Shown here piece after piece: positions 8,701-19,252 of a DNA stretch of 64,000 bases. This stretch comes from Rhodocyclaceae bacterium. GTDB lineage: Bacteria > Pseudomonadota > Gammaproteobacteria > Burkholderiales > Rhodocyclaceae. The stretch is taken from assembly GCA_019455325.1 (NCBI GenBank), contig JACFMQ010000002.1, forward strand, positions 81,253 to 145,252. Reading direction: 5' to 3'. The notes under the pieces were generated by a model that did no database searches, had not been told where the DNA came from, and saw only the letters and a list, made by a program, of their open reading frames with translations. Position 1 is the stretch's first letter. The number at the start of each line of letters is the position of its first letter. The translations under genes and the position numbers were made by a program.

Positions 8701-10709
8701 TCGACCTGTCGAACGGCAACGTGTCCTCGGTCGTGCTGTGGTCGGCGCGCGAGCGGCTGGACCAGAAGGCGTGGAACACGCGTCGGATCTACACCTACGA
8801 CGCCGGCGACGACAGCACCGGCGGCAACCGGATGAAGTCGTTCTGCTGGCCGGGTTCCACCGATGCCGCCTGCGCCGACGGGTCGGGGCTGAGCGCCGCC
8901 GAGCAGGCCCACTTCAACCCGACCCTGCTCATCCAGTACCCGTCGCTGACCGCGACCCAGCAGGAGGCGATGACCGGGCAGAAGATCGTGGACTACATCC
9001 GCGGCGACCGCGCCAACGAGATGGCCGGCACCTCGACGATCACCGACCTGTTCCGCGAGCGGACCAGCGCCCTGGGCGACTTCGTCTCCGCGCAGCCGAG
9101 GTACGTGCGGGCCTCCGACTTCTCCTACGCCGACGCCAACTACGCCGCGTTCAGGATCTGCACCGCGGGCTATGGCGGCCCCGCCGAAACGCAGCCGGCC
9201 TGCGGCGCCGGCGATTTTCCGCGCTTCCCGAAGCCGAGAAGGGGGACCGTCTTCGCGGCGGCGAACGACGGCATGCTGCACGCCTTCGAGACCGACGTGA
9301 ACAACGACCCGTACTACCAGACGGCGGGAATCTCGACGCCGGAGACGTCCGACGACACCTTCACCGGCGACAACGCGGGCAACGGTGAAGAGCGCTGGGC
9401 CTATATCCCGAGCACCGTGCTTCCCAACCTGGCAAAGCTCGCGGAATCCCCATACACCCACCGCTACTTCGTCGACGGCTCGCCGCAGGTCGGCGACATC
9501 TGCAAGGGCGCCTGCGCCACCGTCGCCGACTGGCGGACGATCCTGGTCGGCGGGCTCAACGCCGGCGGCCGGGGCTACTACGCGCTCGACATCACCAACC
9601 CGGAGAGCCCGAAGGCGCTGTGGGAATTCACCGTATCGTCCACCTGCCTGTCCGACGCCCAGGCCGCAAGCGGCCTCTACGACGCGGACTGCCATCTCGG
9701 CTACACCTACGGCAACCCGCTGATCACCAAGCGGAAGGCAGACGGCAAATGGCTGGTCATCGTCGCCTCGGGCCACAACAACTTCAACCCCGGCGACGGC
9801 AAGGGCTACCTGTACGTGCTCGACGCCTATACCGGGAAGATCCTGAAGCGGGTCGGCACCGGCGCCGGCAGCGCCGGAACGGCGTCCGACCACGCCGACG
9901 CGAACCCCGCCGGGCTGGCGAAGATCAACGGCTGGGCGGACAACTCGGCGGTGAACAACACGACCCTCGCCGTCTACGGCGGCGACCTCCTCGGCAATCT
10001 CTGGAAGTTCGAGCTCGACGACGAGCGCAGCGGCTACCTCACCGCGATCAAGCTGGCCACGCTGACCGACGCCGGCGGCGCGGCGCAGCCGGTGACCACC
10101 CGGCCGGAACTGGCCTACGTGAACGGCTACCGCGCCGTTTACGTGGCCACGGGGAAATACCTCGGACTCGACGACCCCGGCAGCACCGCGCAGCAGACGG
10201 TCTACGCGATCCGCGACGACCTCTCCGGCGCCACCGTCGACGCCCGCACCGAAACGGTGGCGCGGACGCTCGGCAGCGGCTCGCTTCCGGCGACCCGCAG
10301 GGTGACCGACAACAACGGCATCAGTTGGGCGGCGCAGAAAGGCTGGCGCGTCGACCTGCCGGACACGGGCGAGCGCGTGAACGTCGACCCGCTGCTCCAG
10401 TTGGGAACGCTGACCGTCGCCTCCAACGTGCCGAACGTCGACGTCTGTACCTCGGGTGGATACAGCTACCTGAACTTCTTCAACATCGTCGACGGCGGCT
10501 CGATCACGGTCGTGAACACGCTCCTGTCCAGCGTCAAGCTGGCGGACGCCCTGGTCGTGGGCGTCAACATCATCCAGCTTCCCGGCGGCGTCGTGAAGGC
10601 CATCGTCACGACCGCGGCCAACCAGCAACTGACGAAGGACAATCCGACGCCGGCCGCGTCGTTCACCGGCCGACGCGTATCGTGGCGCGAACTCCTCCAT
10701 GAACATTGA
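5784..10709 (+). CDS. pilY1: PilY1, pilus-tip adhesin with vWA and beta-propeller domains
   Basis: 1641 residues. A signal peptide (residues 1-30) is followed by a von Willebrand A-like domain with the metal-site motif DDSGSMMW (55-62). The C-terminal half is a PilY beta-propeller containing GGDLLGNLWKFEL, and the protein ends in RRVSWREL, typical of PilY1. Between the vWA start and its later part (about residues 350-555) are two related segments, each ending in a Ala-Ile-Asn...Thr-Gly-Tyr-Ser-Ala stretch, which look like a tandem domain insertion. PilY1 caps the minor-pilin complex and mediates adhesion and control of retraction. ATG 5784 begins the signal peptide; the 17-codon extension overlaps pilX. 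Confidence 0.9.
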   Translation: MTPPKRPSRTPLVAFLSAAMAALPLLSAAAPTDIHNEPLANAAAAPPPNVMFILDDSGSMMWQHSPDYTTDYEMFNTNGTVASAAKYPICFDYKDNDNTISTTPDNASAADAGLKSCALGDPPLMSAQYNKQYYDPTIRYRPAINHDGTERISMTAANTANWTAVPTDAYGLQNRDQIQTERHRLTSSSTTATTNLVTGYPDRLWCTDTAAQSSSKDDAAGTKTGTPNAPLCVKNSAYSYPNNVYGYGRNQGTTTTKFVFGNPYYYTIPVSEYCTTANLVDCVDANADGSNPSPVTHTFAARMRWCSDSGSTTAGVNAFSNCQGKRTNTHTYPKAFGRVISSTGTPLAKAAALLTVSTGLDNVKFTITSLTIDGVNILSSATSYASNNVVKTAGSTEINANDGLDTSNERNSMAQAIVDAINSISGTTGYSASRSGSVVRIEATTAGSAPNGRLPIVGATIVSTAAAKATIKIESVSSTSSITNLTANGAPLIGGTVSCNYSNNATNRNNCASNLTSAINAYTGTSGYSALRDGSAVTVTAPLAAGATANGRRLVETGSVATDADAQNSEYQEFKDGASNSALPHTVTAFSGGSEYEPSLAPTRVGVVPFARIDIVSGPGRTYPKTSERSDCSTEGYCTYEEEMTNFANWYAYYRTRMQMMKTATGRAFAPLPETYRIGFITINPGATVSSSRYLRIDDFTTGAGNQRDKWYGKLYAQTNNGGTPLREALSRVGQLYAGKFGSGFLTKGIPETDDPIQLSCQSNFAILSTDGYWNNEGGRDLSNKALGDVDGVEDDNYSKSQDGVYDKEKASNTLSDAALYYYQTDLRPDIENNVRQSTRDSAQHQHMTTFTLGLGLDGTLTYDRNYETQQSGDFHDIRTGDRSWPIPVAEQPSALDDLWHAAVSGRGKFFSASDPQELALGLQDTLTALQATPGAGAAAATSNLQPVSGDNFAFTAEYRTVEWSGDLKARTIDLSNGNVSSVVLWSARERLDQKAWNTRRIYTYDAGDDSTGGNRMKSFCWPGSTDAACADGSGLSAAEQAHFNPTLLIQYPSLTATQQEAMTGQKIVDYIRGDRANEMAGTSTITDLFRERTSALGDFVSAQPRYVRASDFSYADANYAAFRICTAGYGGPAETQPACGAGDFPRFPKPRRGTVFAAANDGMLHAFETDVNNDPYYQTAGISTPETSDDTFTGDNAGNGEERWAYIPSTVLPNLAKLAESPYTHRYFVDGSPQVGDICKGACATVADWRTILVGGLNAGGRGYYALDITNPESPKALWEFTVSSTCLSDAQAASGLYDADCHLGYTYGNPLITKRKADGKWLVIVASGHNNFNPGDGKGYLYVLDAYTGKILKRVGTGAGSAGTASDHADANPAGLAKINGWADNSAVNNTTLAVYGGDLLGNLWKFELDDERSGYLTAIKLATLTDAGGAAQPVTTRPELAYVNGYRAVYVATGKYLGLDDPGSTAQQTVYAIRDDLSGATVDARTETVARTLGSGSLPATRRVTDNNGISWAAQKGWRVDLPDTGERVNVDPLLQLGTLTVASNVPNVDVCTSGGYSYLNFFNIVDGGSITVVNTLLSSVKLADALVVGVNIIQLPGGVVKAIVTTAANQQLTKDNPTPAASFTGRRVSWRELLHEH

Positions 10710-11335
10710 TGCGTGATCGCCGCAGCCGCCCCGGAGCGCAACGCTCCGGGGATTTTTTTTTGCGCCCGGGCCGCGGCGTTCCGCTCGGCGCGGCACTCTC
10801 GGCATCCGTGCTGCTTCATGCCGCGGCGTTCTCGATCGACCTGCCGGCAACGCCCGGCGCCAGGCCGCTGCGGCCGCCGGGACTGGAAGCGCGGCTGCGG
10901 CCGGTCGCGGAGGAAAGGCGGCCAGCCGACGACATCGGCGGACAAGGCGAAGAAACGGCCCCGGCCAACCGGACGGCCGAAAAACGGAGCGATCGGCGGA
11001 CGGACGACCCGGAGGATGCGGCTGCCGTCGCCGCTCCGGCGGAGGCGTTCGTCGACGCCCGGCAACTGGACGTCCGGCCGGCCATCCGGACGCGAACCAT
11101 GCCGGCATACCCGGCGACGCTGCCGCCGGGCGCCTCGGGCACGGTCGTGCTCGAACTGCTCATCGCCAGAACGGGCCGGGTCGCCGCCGTCGAGGTCGTC
11201 ACCGGCTCGGGCTTTCAGGAAATGGATGCGGCGGCGGTGGCGGCGTTCATGGCCGCGGAGTTCGACCCCGGCCGCGCCGGCGGCGTGCCGGTCGCCGCGA
11301 AGATCCGGATCAGCGTCAGCTTCGACGGCGAGTAG
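10709..11335 (+). CDS. TonB-like energy transducer protein
   Basis: 208 residues if translation starts at ATG 10709, which overlaps the pilY1 stop. A hydrophobic segment (GAALSASVLLHAAAFSI) about 30 residues in acts as the membrane anchor. A charged, Pro/Ala/Arg-rich periplasmic linker follows, then a C-terminal TonB fold (PAYPATLPPGASGTVVLELL... through the last strand). Such proteins pass proton-motive energy to outer-membrane receptors. No exbB or exbD gene is adjacent. Oddity: the first codons contain a strong intrinsic terminator, so full-length expression from the pil operon should be low. A TTG start just after the T run, or a GTG at 10808, is possible, but neither has a visible ribosome-binding site. 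Confidence 0.7.
   Translation: MRDRRSRPGAQRSGDFFLRPGRGVPLGAALSASVLLHAAAFSIDLPATPGARPLRPPGLEARLRPVAEERRPADDIGGQGEETAPANRTAEKRSDRRTDDPEDAAAVAAPAEAFVDARQLDVRPAIRTRTMPAYPATLPPGASGTVVLELLIARTGRVAAVEVVTGSGFQEMDAAAVAAFMAAEFDPGRAGGVPVAAKIRISVSFDGE
10729..10761 (+). terminator. Intrinsic terminator of the pil operon
   Basis: A perfect 10-bp stem CCCCGGAGCG / CGCTCCGGGG (10729-10738, 10742-10751) with a CAA loop is followed by A and nine Ts. It begins 20 bp after the pilY1 stop and is among the clearest terminators in the window. It lies inside the tonB-like reading frame. Confidence 0.92.
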
Positions 11336-11341
11336 GCAGGA

Positions 11342-12265
11342 TCAGCCCTGCAATTCCTTCGGCAGCGGGAAATAGACGTTCTCGACGTCGCCGACCATCC
11401 GTATCTCGGTCTCCCCGGAGAGCGCGGCGAGGCGCTCGATGATCTCCTGCACGAGCACCTCGGGAGCGGATGCACCCGCCGTCACGCCGACCGAGCGCAC
11501 CCCGTCCAGCCAGGCGGGGTCGAGCTGGTCGCCGCGGTCGAGCAGATGGGCCCGGCAGCCGACGCTCTCGGCCACTTCCCGCAGACGGTTCGAGTTGGAG
11601 CTGTTCGGCGAGCCGACGACGAGGATCAGCTCGACCTGGGAGGCGAGCTTGCGCACCGCGTCCTGCCGGCTCTGCGTGGCGTAGCAGATGTCGTCCTTCT
11701 TCGGGCCGACGATGCCGGGAAAGCGTTTGCGCAGCGAAGCGACGATCTCGCTGGCGTCGTCGATGGAAAGCGTCGTCTGCGTGACGTAGGCGAGCGCATC
11801 GCCGGCGGCGACGTCGAGGGCAGCGACATCCTCCCGACGCTCGACGAGCAGCATGTCCTCGGCCTCCTGCCCCATCGTCCCCTCGACCTCCGGGTGGCCC
11901 TTGTGCCCGATCATCACGATCCGCCGCCCCTGCGCGGACATGCGGTCGACTTCGAGATGCACCTTCGTCACCAGCGGACAGGTGGCGTCGAACACCCGCA
12001 GCCCGCGCCGCTCGGCCTCCTCACGCACGGCCATCGATACGCCGTGCGCGCTGAAGATGACCGTGGCGCCGGTGGGCACCTCGTCCAGCTCGTCGACGAA
12101 GATCGCCCCCTTCGCCCGCAGATCGTCGCAGACGAAGCGGTTGTGCACCACCTCGTGCCGAACGTAGATCGGCGCGCCGAACTTCGCCAGCGCGCGCTCG
12201 ACGATAGCGATGGCGCGCTCGACGCCGGCGCAGAAACCGCGAGGATTGGTGAGGATGACTTCCAT
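11342..12265 (-). CDS. ispH: 4-hydroxy-3-methylbut-2-enyl diphosphate reductase
   Basis: 307 residues, full length for IspH (LytB). The three Fe-S cluster cysteines are present: Cys12 in NPRGFCAGV, Cys96 in DATCP and Cys194 in DDICYATQ. His41 and the EGTMGQ segment around 128-133 are also conserved. The enzyme makes isopentenyl and dimethylallyl diphosphate in the last step of the MEP pathway, in the cytoplasm. It is the last gene of ribF-ileS-lspA-fkpB-ispH, the order seen in many proteobacteria, and lies 8 bp after fkpB. Confidence 0.96.
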   Translation of the reverse strand: MEVILTNPRGFCAGVERAIAIVERALAKFGAPIYVRHEVVHNRFVCDDLRAKGAIFVDELDEVPTGATVIFSAHGVSMAVREEAERRGLRVFDATCPLVTKVHLEVDRMSAQGRRIVMIGHKGHPEVEGTMGQEAEDMLLVERREDVAALDVAAGDALAYVTQTTLSIDDASEIVASLRKRFPGIVGPKKDDICYATQSRQDAVRKLASQVELILVVGSPNSSNSNRLREVAESVGCRAHLLDRGDQLDPAWLDGVRSVGVTAGASAPEVLVQEIIERLAALSGETEIRMVGDVENVYFPLPKELQG

Positions 12266-12273
12266 GGACTTCC

Positions 12274-12729
12274 CTACAGAATGCCGACGATCTTCACCTC
12301 GAAGCGCACCGGCTGGCCGGCGAGCGGATGGTTGAAATCGAAGACGGCGACGGTGTCGGTGAGTTCGCGCAGCAGGCCGGCGATGCCGCCCTGGGTGCCG
12401 GGCAGGCCGCCATCGGGCGCGCTGAATTCGATCAGCGAATTGACCTTGAGTTCCATGTCCGGCGGCAGCGCGCTGCGCGCGATGCGCTCGACCAGCCGCG
12501 GGTTGTGCTGGCCGAAGGCCTCGTCGGCCTCCAGTTGGAAGACGTGGTGCTCGCCGACGCCGAGGCCGAGCAGGCAGGCCTCCAGCGTCGCCGCGAGCTG
12601 GCCGGCGCCCATCTGCAGCGTTGCCGGCGACATGTCGAAGGTGCTGACGTGCTCGGTGCCGTCCAGGCTGGACAGGCGGTAGTGCAGCGTCAGGAAGCTG
12701 TCCGGCCCGACGGTGGCGGTTTCAGTCAT
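12274..12729 (-). CDS. fkpB: FKBP-type peptidyl-prolyl isomerase, SlpA/FkpB type
   Basis: 151 residues. The small FKBP fold is split by an insert-in-flap domain ([17 protein letters not shown] region), typical of the SlpA/SlyD branch. The C-terminal segment has [18 protein letters not shown], with the conserved NHPLAG motif. No His-rich tail follows, which separates it from SlyD. These cytoplasmic proteins isomerise proline bonds and act as chaperones. The start overlaps the end of lspA by 8 bp; gene order supports fkpB. Confidence 0.92.
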   Translation of the reverse strand: MTETATVGPDSFLTLHYRLSSLDGTEHVSTFDMSPATLQMGAGQLAATLEACLLGLGVGEHHVFQLEADEAFGQHNPRLVERIARSALPPDMELKVNSLIEFSAPDGGLPGTQGGIAGLLRELTDTVAVFDFNHPLAGQPVRFEVKIVGIL

Positions 12730-13217
12730 CGGAATCTCGCTCCTTTTTGCGGCGGCCGGCCCTGAACTGGTCCAGGACCATCAGCACCGCGCCGACGACG
12801 ATCGCCGAATCGGCGACGTTGAACGCCGGCCAGTAAAACCCGGCGGCGTGCCACTGCACGAAATCGACGACGGCGCCGAAGCGGACGCGGTCGATGACGT
12901 TGCCGAGCGCGCCGCCCATGATCAGCGCCAGCGCGAACGCCAGCAGCTTCTGCGCCGCATGCCCGCGCAGCATGAAGGCGATCCAGCCCGACACGGCGAG
13001 CGCCAGCGCGGTGAACAGCCAGCGCTGCCAGCCGCCGGCATCGGCGAGGAAGCTGAACGAGGCGCCGGGGTTGAAGGTCAGCACCCAGTTCCAGAACGGC
13101 GCGACGTAGATCGTCTCGCCGCGGCCGATCGTCGCCAGCGCGATCTGCTTCGTGATCTGATCGAGCGCGACGACGAGCGCCGCCAGCGCATACCAGCGCG
13201 CCGGCGAGGCGCGTCCG

Positions 13218-13231
<14 letters not shown>
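12722..13231 (-). CDS. lspA: Lipoprotein signal peptidase (signal peptidase II)
   Basis: 169 residues with four transmembrane segments. The conserved boxes are present: DQITK near residue 24, NPGASFSF (54-61), GNVIDR (110-115), VVDF with catalytic Asp123, and FNVADSAI with catalytic Asp141. LspA cleaves the signal peptide of diacylated prolipoproteins in the inner membrane. It overlaps ileS by 14 bp upstream and fkpB by 8 bp downstream, so the trio is translationally coupled. Confidence 0.96.
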
Positions 13232-16019
<2,788 letters not shown>

Positions 16020-16031
16020 ATCGTTAACGTC

Positions 16032-16075
16032 CACCGCAGAGGCGCAGAGACGCAGAGGAACGCAGAGAAAACCGG
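16032..16075. repeat. Left arm of the GCAGAG-rich inverted repeat flanking the GxxExxY gene
   Basis: About 44 bp built from variations on ACGCAGAG/GCGCAGAG, starting CCACCGCAGAGGCGCAGAG. It is the near-exact inverse complement of the arm at 16459-16504 (39 of about 40 positions after allowing a swap of the two internal units), and related to the palindrome at 30583-30696. Confidence 0.85.
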
Positions 16076-16079
16076 AAGA

Positions 16080-16475
16080 TCAGATTCCGTTTGCGATGCG
16101 CTTCACTCCGCTCTTCAGAGCCTCGACATTGAAATTGATCAGTAATCCAAGTTTCTTGTTCAAAAGCTTCAAATAAGTCAGCAACTGAGCCGAGTGGACG
16201 GGCAACAGACCGTCGACCGCCTTAATCTCGACAACGAGGTCGCCTTCCACCAGGAGGTCGAGCCGGTACGCATTCTCGACCTCGATATCTCGATAACGCA
16301 ACGGAATGCGAACTTCGTTCTCGATGCGAATACCGCGGTACGTCGACTCTGCGGCAAGGCAATCCCGATAGCAGCTTTCCAGCAACACCGGCCCGAGCTG
16401 TCGATGCACTTCGATCACCGCACCAATCACCTCTCCACTCAATACAGAGAAAGATTCTGCCGTTCTCTGCGTCAC
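16080..16475 (-). CDS. GxxExxY protein (PD-(D/E)XK nuclease-like), repeat-bracketed
   Basis: 131 residues from GTG 16475. The family signature region reads LGPVLLESCY (residues 27-36); the eponymous Gly is Val here, but Glu33 and Tyr36 are kept. Asp73 (YRLDLL) and Glu83-x-Lys85 (VVEIK) match a PD-(D/E)XK active site, and the VHSAQLLTYLKLL helix is typical. The function of these proteins is not established; a nuclease fold is the family prediction. The start codon and first residues (VTQR) lie in the right repeat arm, overlapping the ribF stop, and the gene ends 5 bp before the left arm. An alternative start is TTG a few codons on. It looks inserted into the ribF-ileS operon. Confidence 0.85.
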   Translation of the reverse strand: MTQRTAESFSVLSGEVIGAVIEVHRQLGPVLLESCYRDCLAAESTYRGIRIENEVRIPLRYRDIEVENAYRLDLLVEGDLVVEIKAVDGLLPVHSAQLLTYLKLLNKKLGLLINFNVEALKSGVKRIANGI

Positions 16476-16504
16476 CTCTGCGCCTCTGCGTCTCTGCGGT
16501 GGAA
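16459..16504. repeat. Right arm of the GCAGAG-rich inverted repeat
   Basis: Inverse complement of the arm at 16032-16075. It encodes the last residues of RibF (HRRDAEAQR), the ribF stop codon, and the GTG start and first codons of the GxxExxY gene. The two arms define an element of about 474 bp. Confidence 0.85.
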
Positions 16505-17416
16505 GTATTCGAGCGTCGCATCGACGTCGCGCGCGATCTGCGCCTTCAGTTCGTCGAAGCCGGAAAACTTCATCTCGTCGCGGATCTTGTGCAGGAAGCG
16601 GACGGTCAGGTGCGCGCCGTAGATGTCGGCGGCGAAGTCGAGCAGGTGCACTTCGAGGATCGGTCGCGGCACGGCGTTCGCCGTCGGCCGGTAGCCGAGG
16701 TTGGCGACGCCGGGCAGCGGCTTGCCGCCGAGCCCGGTCACCTCGACCGCGAAGACGCCGAGCAGCGGCGGCCGGTCGTGCTTCATGCGGATGTTGGCCG
16801 TGGCGTAGCCGAGCTGCCGCCCGACCTTCTCGCCATGCACGACGCGGCCGTCGATCACGTAGGGCCGGCCGAGCAGTTCGGCGGCATGCTCGATGTCGCC
16901 GCGCCACAGCGCGTCGCGCACGGCCGAGCTGGAGACGCGGACGCCGCCTGCGAGCACCGACTGCATGGCCTCGACGCGAAAGCCGAAGGACTCGCCGGCC
17001 CGCTGCAGCAGCGCGAAGTCGCCGGCGCGCCGGGCGCCGAAGCGGAAATCGTCGCCGATGATCAGGTGCCGCACGCGCAGCGCTTTGACCAGCACGTCCT
17101 CGACGAACTGGTCGGCGGTGAGGCTGGCGAAGGCTTTGTCGAAGCGGCAGACGAAGGCCAGCTCGACGCCGTCCTCGGCGATCAGCTCCAGCTTCTCGCG
17201 CAGCGTCGAGAGCCGCGTCGGCGCCGATTCCGGCGCGAAGAACTCGCGCGGATGCGGCTCGAAGGTGAGCACCGCCGGCGGCAGCCCGGCTTCGCCCGCC
17301 ACCGCGCACAGGCGCGCGAGCAGCGCGCGATGGCCGAGGTGCACGCCGTCGAAGTTGCCGATGGTGAGCACGGTCGCGCTGGGCGCGGGTTGCGAAATGC
17401 CGCGGAAGACGAGCAT
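16472..17416 (-). CDS. ribF: Bifunctional riboflavin kinase / FAD synthetase
   Basis: 314 residues. The N-terminal nucleotidyltransferase domain has GNFDGVHLGH (20-29), and the C-terminal flavokinase domain has GRQLGYATANI and GVFAVEV. It turns riboflavin into FMN and then FAD in the cytoplasm. First gene of the ileS-lspA-fkpB-ispH operon. The last nine residues (HRRDAEAQR) are encoded by the GCAGAG repeat, so the original C-terminus was probably replaced when the neighbouring element arrived. The fold should be unaffected, because the normal family end is only a few residues earlier. Confidence 0.94.
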   Translation of the reverse strand: MLVFRGISQPAPSATVLTIGNFDGVHLGHRALLARLCAVAGEAGLPPAVLTFEPHPREFFAPESAPTRLSTLREKLELIAEDGVELAFVCRFDKAFASLTADQFVEDVLVKALRVRHLIIGDDFRFGARRAGDFALLQRAGESFGFRVEAMQSVLAGGVRVSSSAVRDALWRGDIEHAAELLGRPYVIDGRVVHGEKVGRQLGYATANIRMKHDRPPLLGVFAVEVTGLGGKPLPGVANLGYRPTANAVPRPILEVHLLDFAADIYGAHLTVRFLHKIRDEMKFSGFDELKAQIARDVDATLEYFHRRDAEAQR

Positions 17417-17489
17417 CGAAAAAGCCGGAGGGCAGCCGAAAAAGGCTGAATTATAAAGGGTAGCGGGCCTCGCCGCACCGCGGGACGAC

Positions 17490-18797
17490 TCAGTCGAGCC
17501 GCGCGAGCCTGGACTTGGCGAGCGGCGGATTGAGCTTGAAGTACTTGCGGATGCCGGAGAGCACCGCCTCGGCGAGCTTGTCCTGATAGGCCTCGTCGTT
17601 CAGCCGGCGCTCCTCCTCCGGATTCGAGATGAACGCCGTCTCGACCAGGATCGACGGAATATCCGGCGCCTTCAGCACGGCGAAGCCGGCCTGTTCGACG
17701 TGCGGCTTGTGCAGGGTGCCGACGCTGCCCAGTTCGCCGAGCACGGCCTTGCCGAGCTTCAGGCTGTCGTTGATCGTCGCCGTCTGCGACAGGTCGAGCA
17801 GCGTGCGCGCCAGCACCGGGTCCTTGACGCCGATGTTCACGCCGCCGATCAGGTCGGCCGCGTTCTCCTTGTTCGCCAGCCAGCGCGCCGCCGAACTCGA
17901 CGCGCCGTTCTCCGAGAGCACGAACACCGAGGCGCCGCGCGCATCCGGCCGGACGAAGGCGTCGGCGTGAATCGACACGAAGAGGTCGGACTGCACGCGC
18001 CGCGCCTTCTGCACGCGCATGGCGAGCGGCACGAAGAAATCGGAGTCGCGCGTCAGCACCGCGCGCATGTTCGGCTCGGCGTCGATCTTCGCCTTCAGCC
18101 GCCTGGCCACGGCCAGCGTCACGTTCTTCTCGTAGGTGCCGCGGCGGCCGATGGCGCCCGGGTCTTCGCCGCCGTGGCCGGGGTCCAGCGTGATCGTCAC
18201 CAGCCGGTCCACCACCGGCTTGCCGGCGCGCTTGCGCTCGTCCGCCGACGGCCTGGCCTCGGCCACCGCCGGCGGCTCGTCGAGCGGCAACTGCTGCAGC
18301 TCCTTCTTCTCGATCAGCGCCATCAGCGGATCGAGCGGATTGGCCGGATAGACGTCGAGCACCAGGCGGTGCCCGTACTCGCCGACCGGATTGAGCACGA
18401 ACACCTGCGGCGCCACCTCGGTCTTCAGCTCCATCACCAGGCGGACGACGCCGGGCTTGAAGCGGCCGGTGCGCAAGAGTCTGATGTTCGGATCGTCGGC
18501 GGCGACCTTGCCGGACAGGCCTTCCAGCACGCCGTTCAGTTCGACCTCTTCGAGATCGACGACGAGGCGCTCCGGGTTCTTCACCGTGAAGAACGAATAC
18601 TTCATCGGCGCATCGCTCTCCAGCGTCACGCGCGTGTAGTCGGCCGACGGCCAGACGCGCACGGCGAGCACGCTCGGGCCGCGGGCGGCCTGCGCCAGCG
18701 GCGTGACGAGCAGGACCAGGGAGGCGCCGGCGAGGCTTACGATCCGGCGCCGGGCGACGTCGGGCCGGGCGGCGGCGGTGCTAGCGCGCCCAGACAT
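17490..18797 (-). CDS. amiC: N-acetylmuramoyl-L-alanine amidase with AMIN domain
   Basis: 435 residues. A signal sequence (basic start, then SLAGASLVLLVTPLAQAA) is followed by an AMIN domain (about 40-150), which targets the septum, and a C-terminal Amidase_3 domain. Zinc ligands and catalytic residues are visible in DPGHGGEDPGAIG, EKNVTLA, VSIHADAF and VETAFISNPEEE. It cleaves the amide bond between muramic acid and the peptide to separate daughter cells. ATG 18797 has GGAGG about 8 nt upstream. The coding region overlaps the end of tsaE by 61 bp, the largest overlap in the window, as in other proteobacteria with tsaE-amiC operons. Confidence 0.92.
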   Translation of the reverse strand: MSGRASTAAARPDVARRRIVSLAGASLVLLVTPLAQAARGPSVLAVRVWPSADYTRVTLESDAPMKYSFFTVKNPERLVVDLEEVELNGVLEGLSGKVAADDPNIRLLRTGRFKPGVVRLVMELKTEVAPQVFVLNPVGEYGHRLVLDVYPANPLDPLMALIEKKELQQLPLDEPPAVAEARPSADERKRAGKPVVDRLVTITLDPGHGGEDPGAIGRRGTYEKNVTLAVARRLKAKIDAEPNMRAVLTRDSDFFVPLAMRVQKARRVQSDLFVSIHADAFVRPDARGASVFVLSENGASSSAARWLANKENAADLIGGVNIGVKDPVLARTLLDLSQTATINDSLKLGKAVLGELGSVGTLHKPHVEQAGFAVLKAPDIPSILVETAFISNPEEERRLNDEAYQDKLAEAVLSGIRKYFKLNPPLAKSRLARLD

Positions 18798-19237
18798 GCC
18801 CCACCCTCCGGCGACCGGGCGGAGACGTCGACACGGCGGCCCTCGCCGTCGAAGCGCAGGGCGACGACGAGATCGGGCGGCGGCACGAAGCCGGCCGCCT
18901 TGTCCGGCCATTCGACCAGACAGACCGCGTCGCTGCGGAAATATTCGCCCAAGCCAGCATCGACAAACTCTTCCGGATGGTTGAAACGATAAAAATCAAA
19001 GTGATACCAGTATAAGCTCGAAATTACGTAAACTTCAACCAGCGAATAGGTCGGACTCTTCACCGGGCCTGCGTGGCCGAGGGAGCGCAGCGCCGCCCGC
19101 ACCAGCGTCGTCTTGCCGGCGCCGAGGTCGCCTTCCAGATAGACCACCATGCCCGGACGCAGGACCCGCGCCAGGGCCGCGCCGAAGTCGGCGGTGGCGT
19201 TCTCGTCGGCGAGGAAGCGGCTGCTGTTGACGCTCAT
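18737..19237 (-). CDS. tsaE: tRNA threonylcarbamoyladenosine biosynthesis ATPase TsaE
   Basis: 166 residues. P-loop GDLGAGKTT (36-44), then SPTYSLVEVY, the YHFDFYRF switch segment and VEWPDK, all typical of TsaE. With TsaB and TsaD it makes the t6A modification at A37 of tRNAs that read ANN codons. Its start is 15 bp from the queG start on the other strand, so both promoters must lie inside the opposite gene. The DNA encoding residues 70-85 is markedly AT-rich compared with its neighbours, while the protein there stays normal. Confidence 0.93.
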   Translation of the reverse strand: MSVNSSRFLADENATADFGAALARVLRPGMVVYLEGDLGAGKTTLVRAALRSLGHAGPVKSPTYSLVEVYVISSLYWYHFDFYRFNHPEEFVDAGLGEYFRSDAVCLVEWPDKAAGFVPPPDLVVALRFDGEGRRVDVSARSPEGGACLGALAPPPPGPTSPGAGS

Positions 19238-19252
19238 GCTAGGCTTTGCGGC

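Noticed and set aside
7959-11108. Very long minus-strand frame opposite pilY1 (over 1000 codons)
   Set aside because: It is a GC-rich shadow: Arg/Gly/Val-rich, with no domain or start signal, and it spans the pilY1 end, the terminator and the tonB-like gene.
16032-16504. Insertion sequence with transposase
   Set aside because: There are inverted repeats, but the enclosed gene is a 131-residue GxxExxY protein and not a transposase; no clear target-site duplication could be confirmed.
18985-19035. AT-rich island in tsaE as an inserted element or defined promoter
   Set aside because: The protein sequence there is normal for TsaE; -35 and -10-like hexamers are badly spaced (23 bp).
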